NCBI GenBank assembly: GCA_027080605.1 | Contig: JALWRO010000222.1 | Location: 1 to 15,988 of the forward strand | Origin: Campylobacterales bacterium | GTDB taxonomy: Bacteria > Campylobacterota > Campylobacteria > Campylobacterales > QNZT01 | Length of the DNA stretch: 15,988 bases | Direction: 5' to 3' | Shown: positions 6,670 to 14,600 of the stretch, piece by piece | Position numbering within the stretch: position 1 is the first letter of the stretch | Layout: every line of letters starts with the position of its first letter | Made by a program: the position numbers and the translations under genes | The notes under the pieces: model-generated | Databases searched by the model: none | Told to the model about the DNA's origin: nothing | Seen by the model: the letters and a program-made list of their open reading frames with translations, nothing else

Positions 6670-7014
6670 TTATGAAGACTTTTTGGCATATTTGGCGGCA
6701 AGTTTTGCCTGTTCGTCAAGCTCCTGCCGGGTGTATTCCAGCCAGTCAATACCCAGACGATTGACAAGATCCATCGCCTCTTTTTTTTCTATTTCAAGAA
6801 ATTGCGCCATTTTCCCAAGAGAGATCAGACCGTTTCGGTACTGCTCGATAGCCACCGCTTTTTTGATGCCTATGGAGAGTGTTTCGTCGTTTAAAGGTAT
6901 GGTAATGCCGATCGGTTTGCTATGTTTGGTGATAAAGACGGATTCGTTGTTTTCCAGATATTTTGTCATATCGGAGGGATTGTTTTTCAGATCCCTGATG
7001 GCAAGTGTTTTCAA
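6670..7014 (-). CDS. Antitoxin with Phd-like N-terminus and UPF0175-like C-terminus
   Basis: 114 residues. Residues about 1-42 (AIRDLKNNPSDMTKYLENNESVFITKHSKPIGITIPL) resemble the Phd/YefM DNA-binding fold. Residues about 50-95 (AVAIEQYRNGLISLGKMAQFLEIEKKEAMDLVNRLGID) follow the UPF0175 pattern of a helical segment ending in a small-residue-rich helix-turn-helix. UPF0175 proteins are known partners of DUF3368 toxins, which fits the neighbour. The basic C-terminal tail (QAKLAAKYAKKSS) may bind the toxin. The start is TTG, chosen because AAGGA sits at 7021-7025, six bases before it, and a strong promoter lies just upstream. The fused architecture is an inference from pattern. Confidence 0.72.
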   Translation of the reverse strand: MKTLAIRDLKNNPSDMTKYLENNESVFITKHSKPIGITIPLNDETLSIGIKKAVAIEQYRNGLISLGKMAQFLEIEKKEAMDLVNRLGIDWLEYTRQELDEQAKLAAKYAKKSS

Positions 7015-7029
7015 AATCGATCCTTTTTA

Positions 7030-7042
7030 CTACATATTGTAG
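7030..7042. promoter_or_regulatory. Palindromic operator candidate of the toxin-antitoxin pair
   Basis: CTACA-TAT-TGTAG is a perfect 5-bp inverted repeat about the centre, located between the -10 box and the antitoxin start. Antitoxins of this type normally repress their own promoter by binding such sites. On the minus strand ATATGCCT and ATATACCT lie one helical turn (10 bases) apart just upstream, and could be a second binding site. Confidence 0.4.
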
Positions 7043-7056
7043 GTATATTTAGGCAT

Positions 7057-7084
7057 ATTATAGCAAAAAAAGAGGATTTCTCAA
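7057..7084 (-). promoter_or_regulatory. Promoter of the toxin-antitoxin pair
   Basis: On the minus strand TTGAGA (7079-7084, five of six to the -35 box), 16 bases, then a perfect TATAAT (7057-7062) preceded by TGC as an extended -10. Transcription would start near 7050, about 36 bases before the TTG start at 7014. The -35 box overlaps the stop codon of the GAF/HD-GYP gene, so the pair has its own promoter inside the end of the signalling operon. It is the best promoter seen in the window. Confidence 0.75.
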
Positions 7085-9423
7085 ACCACCTGCTCCGGCA
7101 ACAGATAACTTTTCGCATACTCCATAAAAAGCCCCGATTTTTTCAGGTAGTCGATGATCTCTCCGTCCAGATCGCCTTCCCTGACCATGTTGTCGAGTAT
7201 CTCATAGGTTTCGGTCAATGTTTTGGGGCGTTTGTAGGGGCGGTCGTGGGCGGTGAGTGCTTCGAAAATGTCGATGACCGCCAGCAGTCTCGCTTCGAAG
7301 GGAATATCCTCTCCCCTGACGCCGTTGGGGTAGCCTTTGCCATTGAGCTTTTCGTGATGCATGCCGGCGATTTTGGGTACCTCTTTGAACTTTTTCGGAA
7401 AGACAAGCATATCGAGCATCTGGTTGCTGATTTTGGCGTGTTCATTGATTTTGGCGCGCTCCTCTTCGTTGAGGGTGCCGTAACGGATGGAGAGGTTTTT
7501 GACTTCGTCGGGGCTGAGGAGTGGTATCTCTTTTCCTTCTACCGTATAGCGTCGCTGTGCGATCGCTTCAATGCGTGCGATGTCATTGTCGTCCATCAGT
7601 CCGGAGGGAAGATTCTTTTTCTGTATATATGCCAAATCCTCTTCGAGTTGTCGGATCTCTTCGGCGGTTGTCACTTTCTCTTTTTCCGGATCGATACTTT
7701 TGTTCCCTTTTAGCCACGCAATCTCTTTTTGTGCCAGTGCCAGTTTGCGTGAGAGTATAACATTGCGAAAACGCTCTTCTATTTCCGTGATACGGTTGTA
7801 AGTTGTTTCGAGTTTGGTTGCCTTGTTGAGAATCGGTTCGGGTGTGGAGATTTTGCCTATGTCGTGCATCCAGGCTGCCAGTTTGAGCTGAAGCAGCTGG
7901 TCTCTGTCATAGTAAAGATCTTTGTAGGTGGTCTGGTCTTTGTTGATTGCTTCGCTGAAGAGTTCCATCATCTTGCCGACGCGGGTGATATGTCCGTATC
8001 CGATCGGTGATTTGGCGTCCATTGCCACGGCGATGCTTTCCAGAAACGAGAGCAGCAGTTTTTCGAGGTCTTCGATCAGACGGTTTTTGGTGATGGCGAT
8101 GGCACAGTAGGCGCTGTACGCCTGTGCGATGTCGATATCTGCTTTCTGAAAAGGGATGGGTTTTCCGTTGTGGTCGAGTTTATTGATCAGTTGCAGTACA
8201 CCGATCAAATCCTCTTCATGATCGACCATAGGAATGACCAGCATCGATTGGGAACGGTAGTGGTTGGCGGCGTCAAACTGTTTCATACCCTCAAAGTTGA
8301 ATCCCTCCGCGTTATAGACATCGGGAATGTTGACAATCTCATTTTTGACGGCGCAGAGTGCGGAGACATTGGAGAGATTGGAGCCGTTCGGGGTATAGAG
8401 AGGGATGGCGGGCCAGTTTTCGGTTTTGGTGTTGTGAATGCCCAGCTTTTGGTTGATGACCACTTTAAAACGGAGATCTTTGCCTTGTCTCAGGTAGACT
8501 GTACCGCCTTCTGCACCGGTGCGTTTCATGACTTGCTGAAGGATTTTGTCAAGGATAATATCGAGATTTTTCTCTTTGGCGAGTGTCGTCAGCACTTCGA
8601 TATCGTTGATCTCCTCTTTTTTGAGCAACCCTTTTTTCAGATACATACCGTTTTCGGGAAAGATGATCTTCTCTCTAAGAAGTGGATTTTCTGTCACCTC
8701 TTTGCGAATCTCTTCACGGTAGGCATCTTTGAGATGGATAGCGTAGACACTGAGCGGTTTGTGTATGTTTTGCAGCTGTTTTGCCAGCAGTTCCGGAGTG
8801 AGGTGGCAGCTCAGTTCCGCCAGTTTGTCCAGTGAAGAGGGGAAGGAGAGGTCGATCAGCAGGGAATCGATTTTCGGGTTGTTTTCCACCTCTTCCCAGA
8901 TGGCGTCACAGAGGTGTGTGTCGGGTGCATAGATGAGGGAGAAAAGCTTTTTTTCGACCACATAGGCGCAGGTGGGTACGGTGTGACTGACGGGAATTGC
9001 GGTAATTGTGACATCGGGAAAACGGTAGGGCTTTCCGATCTCCACTTCGACAAACTCTACGGTGCAAAAGGAGGCGCCGGGCGGGCTGATACGAGTAAAA
9101 TCGGGCCAGATGACATTGTTGAAGTAGTGTTTTTTCAGCGCTTCGAGTGTCTCTTTGAGTGCGAAGATTTTTAACGATGAGGTGCGGGTATCGAAGTAGC
9201 GTTCTGCCAGAAATGCGATATCGACAATATGGTCGAGGTGCGAGTGTGTCAGAAAAATATGCTCTGTTTTTTCCGCAGCTTTCCCCAGCCCCTGAATGAT
9301 ATTTCCCGCGTCGATGATAATACTTTCGCTCACCTGCAAAGAGCTGGTTCCCGCGTCCATGCTTTTGGAACCGTCGGCTCCCAGCAGGCGGACATCATTT
9401 TGTAGTAAATCGATAGACTGCAT
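7081..9423 (-). CDS. Class II cyclic-nucleotide phosphodiesterase - GAF - HD-GYP fusion
   Basis: 780 residues from the ATG at 9423 (AAAGGA five bases upstream; an in-frame TTG at 9426 is less likely). Domain 1 (about 1-265) is a metallo-beta-lactamase fold with HSHLDH (60-65), H147, D168 and H230, and LKKHYFNNVIWPDF near 97-110, the pattern of class II cAMP phosphodiesterases. Domain 2 (about 275-450) is GAF-like (SMLVIPMVDHEEDLIGVLQLINK). Domain 3 (about 455-770) is HD-GYP: H520/D521 in WMHDIGK, H662, HHEKLNGKGYP (689-699) and AVIDIFEALTAHDRPYK, all intact, so c-di-GMP hydrolysis is expected. An insertion of about 115 mostly helical residues (roughly 540-655) splits the HD-GYP domain. The gene overlaps the 3' end of the adenylate cyclase gene (9395-9423), so both are made together. 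Class II activity is inferred from motifs. Confidence 0.8.
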   Translation of the reverse strand: MQSIDLLQNDVRLLGADGSKSMDAGTSSLQVSESIIIDAGNIIQGLGKAAEKTEHIFLTHSHLDHIVDIAFLAERYFDTRTSSLKIFALKETLEALKKHYFNNVIWPDFTRISPPGASFCTVEFVEVEIGKPYRFPDVTITAIPVSHTVPTCAYVVEKKLFSLIYAPDTHLCDAIWEEVENNPKIDSLLIDLSFPSSLDKLAELSCHLTPELLAKQLQNIHKPLSVYAIHLKDAYREEIRKEVTENPLLREKIIFPENGMYLKKGLLKKEEINDIEVLTTLAKEKNLDIILDKILQQVMKRTGAEGGTVYLRQGKDLRFKVVINQKLGIHNTKTENWPAIPLYTPNGSNLSNVSALCAVKNEIVNIPDVYNAEGFNFEGMKQFDAANHYRSQSMLVIPMVDHEEDLIGVLQLINKLDHNGKPIPFQKADIDIAQAYSAYCAIAITKNRLIEDLEKLLLSFLESIAVAMDAKSPIGYGHITRVGKMMELFSEAINKDQTTYKDLYYDRDQLLQLKLAAWMHDIGKISTPEPILNKATKLETTYNRITEIEERFRNVILSRKLALAQKEIAWLKGNKSIDPEKEKVTTAEEIRQLEEDLAYIQKKNLPSGLMDDNDIARIEAIAQRRYTVEGKEIPLLSPDEVKNLSIRYGTLNEEERAKINEHAKISNQMLDMLVFPKKFKEVPKIAGMHHEKLNGKGYPNGVRGEDIPFEARLLAVIDIFEALTAHDRPYKRPKTLTETYEILDNMVREGDLDGEIIDYLKKSGLFMEYAKSYLLPEQVV

Positions 9424-11545
9424 CAAATTCCTTTATCTTCTTCTGTGCATAGGTTCGGCATCGCTCGGCATAGAGTGCATAGAGCCTGTGCGGTGCCTCT
9501 TCATGAAGTCTTTCAAAGAGCCGCATCGCTTCATGAAAACGTGCCTCTTTATAGAGCCTTCTGGCGTACATATACCGCTTGTGCAGCTCCGCTTCTCTCC
9601 CGCTGAACTTTCCGGTGCCGAGTACTTCGAAAATCGTTACGGCGGCATCTTTTCCCTTGACCTGTACCCTGTCCACTTCCCGGATGCGGTAGGTGCCGTC
9701 AAGCTGTGCCCGGGTCGCTTCCGAGATCAGGATTTTCGCGCCGTAGCTTTTGCAGAGCCCCTCTATGCGCGATCCCAGGTTGATAGCGTCACCGATGACG
9801 GTATAGTCGCTTCTCCCTTCACTACCCATCTCTCCGACAATGGCGGTTCCGGTGTGGATTCCTATGCCTATATCTATCGGCGGAAATGCTTTTTGCTGAA
9901 GGCTTTGGTTGAGTCTCTTCAGCGCATTGATCTGCTCTACTGCGGCGGTCACCGCTTTGTCGGCGTGGTTTTGGACACGCAGCGGTGCATTCCAGTACGC
10001 CATGATCGCATCGCCGATATATTTGTCGATTGTACCTTCATGGGCGATAATGATTTCACTCATCGGGGACATGTAGGTGTTGAGGTAGTCGATCAATATT
10101 TTCGGACTCTCAAACGATTCAGAGATAGTGGTAAAGTTTCGGATATCGCTGAAAAAGATCGTAATCTCCTCTTCAGATGTCATGAAGATATCTTTCGGAT
10201 TTTTCAAGAGCTGTGCCGCAACCTGAGGGGAGACTTTTTTGGCAAACTTCTCTTCGATCACCGCTTTCTGACGGTTTTCACTGTGGACTTTCAGAAAGGT
10301 AAACGCAAAGATGGAGAGCATCGTCGTCAGCAGCGGATAGGCAAAGTTGAGCAAAATATGTTCGGTAAAGAGCATATGGTAGTAAAACGCCGCGCCCAGC
10401 AGCATATATCCTGTTACCAGTGCAAAGGCTGCCGTCGGGGGTGTGAACTGGATGATCACCGCGACGATGATGACACAGAGCAGGATGGCTGCCATCGTGA
10501 TAAGGGAATCGAGTGACGATCCGGCGGCGATCATATCGTTGTTGAGCATATTGTCTATGACCGTGGCATGTACTTCGACTCCCGGATAGACATTGTCAAA
10601 CGGTGTTGCCCGAAGGTCGAGCAGTCCGGCGGCGGAAGTGCCGAGGAGGATGATTTTACCCTCTACTTTTTTGGGGTCGATCCTGTGGTGGTAAATATCG
10701 GTGGCGGAGAGGTACGGATACGCTTTTTGTGCACCGTGGTAATTGACAAAGAGTTTTCCCTGGGCATTGGTCGGGATTTGCAGCGCTCCGAGGTTTATTT
10801 GTGTGACGCCGTTGTTATCGTAGAAAATATAGACTTTTCGCTCCTGCATCAGCGTGCGGATGATCTCCAGCGAGAGGGAAGGGTAGAGGGCATCGTCGTA
10901 AGAGATGACAAGCGGTACATAGCGGACGATACCGTCACTGTCGGGCACGGTGTTGAAACTTCCGCTGCTGTAACTCTTCTCCTGCAGCACGGGAATATTG
11001 GTGACGACCCCTTTGGCGACGGGAAGCGCTTCACCTGTTTGTGCGGTTTTGTTTTTCTGGATGTAGATCGCGCCGGCCGGGGGCGGGGTGTTGGGAATCT
11101 TTTTCTCAAAGTCAAAGGTGAAACCGGTGATGGTCGGGGTTGTTGCCAGGGTATCGGCAAGTATGGCGTCGTAATCGGGCAGGTTTTCGGCGGAGATATT
11201 TGCTTCTCTGGCGATATTGACCGGAGAGCTGTTGTCTTTTTCGGCAAAGACCATATCCATACCGATAATCGCCGCCCCGTCGTTGCTGAGGTTTTGCAGC
11301 AGTGTTGCCACTTTGTTCCGGCTCCACGGCCATTGCCCCAGTTCATGAAGTGATTTTTCATCGACATCGACGATGGCGATACGGTCATCAACCGGTGTCT
11401 CCCCGCGCCAGAGAAACGCCGCATCGATGAGGTTGTTGTTGATATTTTGAATAAATGCGGGATTTTTAAGGTACAAAAATGACATCGTACCGATGAGTAA
11501 CAACGTTAACAGTAGTGCCGGAAAGGAAGATTTGACTCGGTTCAT
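9395..11545 (-). CDS. CHASE2 sensor adenylate cyclase
   Basis: 716 residues from the ATG at 11545. An N-terminal signal anchor (about 7-26) leads into a periplasmic CHASE2-like domain (about 30-330: IAIVDVDEKSLHELGQWPWSR, GMDMVFAEKD, GKIILLGTSAAGLLDLRATPFD). Three membrane segments follow (about 343-365, 371-390, 397-418), then a class III cyclase domain (about 454-644) and a helical, TPR-like tail. Catalytic residues are complete: metal-binding D467 and D512 (FFSDIRNF, KYIGDAIMAYW), K508, T582 (DYTVIGD), N589 and R593 (NLGSR). The Lys/Thr pair predicts ATP rather than GTP as substrate. An in-frame ATG at 11608 is possible but has no ribosome-binding site; 11545 has AGAAAG six bases upstream. 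The gene overlaps the phosphodiesterase/HD-GYP gene by 29 bases. Confidence 0.88.
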   Translation of the reverse strand: MNRVKSSFPALLLTLLLIGTMSFLYLKNPAFIQNINNNLIDAAFLWRGETPVDDRIAIVDVDEKSLHELGQWPWSRNKVATLLQNLSNDGAAIIGMDMVFAEKDNSSPVNIAREANISAENLPDYDAILADTLATTPTITGFTFDFEKKIPNTPPPAGAIYIQKNKTAQTGEALPVAKGVVTNIPVLQEKSYSSGSFNTVPDSDGIVRYVPLVISYDDALYPSLSLEIIRTLMQERKVYIFYDNNGVTQINLGALQIPTNAQGKLFVNYHGAQKAYPYLSATDIYHHRIDPKKVEGKIILLGTSAAGLLDLRATPFDNVYPGVEVHATVIDNMLNNDMIAAGSSLDSLITMAAILLCVIIVAVIIQFTPPTAAFALVTGYMLLGAAFYYHMLFTEHILLNFAYPLLTTMLSIFAFTFLKVHSENRQKAVIEEKFAKKVSPQVAAQLLKNPKDIFMTSEEEITIFFSDIRNFTTISESFESPKILIDYLNTYMSPMSEIIIAHEGTIDKYIGDAIMAYWNAPLRVQNHADKAVTAAVEQINALKRLNQSLQQKAFPPIDIGIGIHTGTAIVGEMGSEGRSDYTVIGDAINLGSRIEGLCKSYGAKILISEATRAQLDGTYRIREVDRVQVKGKDAAVTIFEVLGTGKFSGREAELHKRYMYARRLYKEARFHEAMRLFERLHEEAPHRLYALYAERCRTYAQKKIKEFDAVYRFTTK

Positions 11546-11667
11546 GTAGCTTTCTGTAGCAAGTAGTGTGCCCGAATAAAAGTTTGGGAATTTTTCAGTG
11601 CGCTTCATGTGAAATGTGTCGATATTAAAGGTAGAAATATTTAACCTTAAAGCGGGGTATCAGAAAG

Positions 11668-14600
11668 ATGAAATGGATAGCAACGGCACTGGCGGTTTTT
11701 TTAGCGGGTTGCGGAGGGACAAGTGTCTCTCATGAAGCGAACAGCGGTGGCATGGAACAGAGCCCAAACCGGGAAAATCCCAAAATCGTCAAAAGGGTGG
11801 AAGATCCCTCTGTCGTTGTGGCGGGTGATGATCAGCACGTGCTTGAAGGCAAGTCGGTCACACTGCGGGCGACACCGCTGGACAGAGAGAAAAGATTTAC
11901 AAAATTTGTCTGGAAAGAGGGTGACAGAACGCTGGCAAGTGCCAGACAGTGCGAATTGACCGATCTGGGGATGGGCATGCATGAGATTTTGCTCGAAGCA
12001 CAGGCGGCTGACGGTACGACCTATGTGGACCGTGTGCAGGTAACGATCAAAGGAGAAGAGCCCGGCAACGCACTTCCCGAAGCGAAAGACCTCCACTTTG
12101 TCACACCGGAAGATACCGCGTTTGCAGGAGCGCTGTGGGGCAGTGACAGCGACGGTGATCCGCTGCACTATGTACTGGTCTCTTTGCCGGAGCACGGCAC
12201 GCTGAGCGGCAGTCCCGCACACATGCGCTATATACCTGATCCTGATTTTTACGGCGAAGATAGTTTCCTCTTTAAAACCAATGACGGCAAGATCGACTCC
12301 GATCTCGCGACTGTTTCGATCACCGTCGAACCCCGTAACGATGCCCCCGTGGTAAACGGATTGCAGCTGAGTACTCCACAGGAGCAGCCGCTGACCGCCA
12401 CACTGGAAGCGACGGATAAAGAGGGTGATCCGCTCTCCTTTTCCGTCACACAGCCGCCGCTGCACGGTACGGTGACACTCAACGGAGCGCAGATGGTCTA
12501 TACACCGCAAACCGGTTTCAGTGGTCAGGATAGTTTTGTTTACAAAGCCAATGACGGCACGGAAGACTCCCCGGAAGCGACAGTGATTATCGATGTCACA
12601 CAGATCAACCATCCTCCGGTTGTTACAGATGTAGCGGTGCAGACGAATGAAGATAATACACTGGATATTCCGCTTACCGCACAGGATAGCGACGGTGACC
12701 CGGTCACTTTCCGTCTGATATCAGCACCGGATTTCGGTACGATGCACATCAGCGGCAATACCCTGCACTATCAGCCCGATCCGGATCGTTTCGGTGTTGA
12801 AACAGTGACTTATGTTGCCAATGACGGACAAGTCGATTCGGCTCCTGCCACTGTGACGATTACCGTCAATGCCCAAAATGATGCGCCTGTCGCATCGTCA
12901 CTGAACTTGAGTACGGATGAAGACCAGTCTGCTACTGTTACGCTTCAGGCAACAGATGTGGAGCATGATCCGCTCTCTTTTGCCGTCGTCAGTCAGCCGC
13001 AGCACGGAAGTGTCACCATTTCGGGAGATCAGGCGACCTACACGCCGGATGCTTCTTACAGTGGAGCAGACAGTTTCAGTTACAAAGCGACAGACGGTAT
13101 TGATGATTCCACTCCGGCAACGGTCTCCGTCACCGTCAACGCAGTCAATCATCTGCCGCAGCTGAATGATATGAGCCTTTCCACCGCACAGGATAGTGCG
13201 CTTGCGATCACCCTGACTGCTACTGATACTGACAACGATCCGCTGACATTCTTTTATGACAGCCCTTCACACGGTACACTCAGCGGCAGCGGTGCAAATC
13301 TGACCTATACCCCGCAAAGCGGTTTCAGCGGTACCGATACATTTCAGTACTGGGTGAACGATACCCATGCCGATTCCCTCAAACATACCGTCACTATTAC
13401 GGTAACCGCTGCCGGAAACAGTGCACCGGTTGCGTCGGATCAGTCGGTAACTGTTTTGGAAGACGGTTCTGTTGCGATTACATTGCAGGCGACTGATGCC
13501 GACAGTGATCCGCTGACATTTACCGTCACAGGGAATCCTCAGCACGGTAATGTGACACAAAGCGGTGCGACAGTGACTTATACACCGGATGCAAACTATA
13601 ACGGTACAGATATATTGACATTTACGGCAAACGACGGTACCGCAGATTCCAACAGTGCGACGGTCTCGATTCAGGTAGATCCGGTCAATGATAAACCGAC
13701 GGCAACAGCACAAAGTATTTCCGGCAATGAAGACAGTAATCTGTCGATATTTCTTATCGGAAATGATATCGACGGGGATCAGTTACAAGATTTGACTATT
13801 GTCACACAACCGTCTCACGGTACACTTTCATGTAACGGATTTATGTGTACCTACGCACCCCTTGCCAACTTCAACGGCAGTGATACTTTCACCTATACCG
13901 TTAGCGACGGAAGCCTGGTCTCCGATCCGGCGACAGTCTCTGTTACCGTCAATGCGCAAAATGACGCTCCCGTTGCCGTTAAGCAGTCAAAGACACTTTC
14001 GGAAGATACGCCTGTAACGATTTCCCTGAATGCAACCGATGCAGAGAACGATCCGCTGACCTACAGTATCGTAACATCGCCACAGTACGGTAGTGTAACA
14101 CTCAGTGGAAGCAGTGTGATTTATACACCTCTCCCTGATTTTCATGGAATGGATAGTTTTAGTTTTAAAGCAAATGACGGTACCGTTGATTCCAATATTG
14201 CCAATGTGAACCTGACGATCAATCCGGTTAACGATGTCCCTGTTGCAACATCACAGAGTCTCTCTGTTAATGAAGATAATCCGCTCTCTGTGACCCTCGG
14301 AGGGAGTGATATCGACGGTGATACATTGACATATGCAATAATGCAAAACCCCGCCAACGGTACCCTCAGCGGTACGGCGCCGAACCTGACCTATACCCCG
14401 TCGTTAAACTTTCACGGTACGGACTATTTTACCTATGTGGTCAATGACGGTACGGTGAACTCTGCCGAAGCAAATGTAACGATTACCGTCAACAGTCTTA
14501 ATGATGCACCTGTGGCGAATGCGGGAACGGATATTACTGTAACGGATGGTACACCGGTCAATCTCAGCGGTTATCTCAGCGAAGATGTGGATGGTAATAT

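Noticed and set aside
7922..10060. Possible CRISPR-like or short tandem repeat array
   Set aside because: No regularly spaced repeat with unique spacers was found here or elsewhere; the only regular repeats are the protein-coding 270-bp modules.
9296..10516. Plus-strand open frame of 406 codons opposite the cyclase gene
   Set aside because: It is antisense to the conserved catalytic domain and lacks any family pattern; several similar plus-strand frames opposite this operon were dropped for the same reason.
11625..11650. Imperfect palindrome TTAAAGGT ... ACCTTAA between the cyclase and lipoprotein genes
   Set aside because: The arms differ by one missing base and the sequence is AT-rich, so chance is likely; no -35/-10 pair could be placed with confidence around it.
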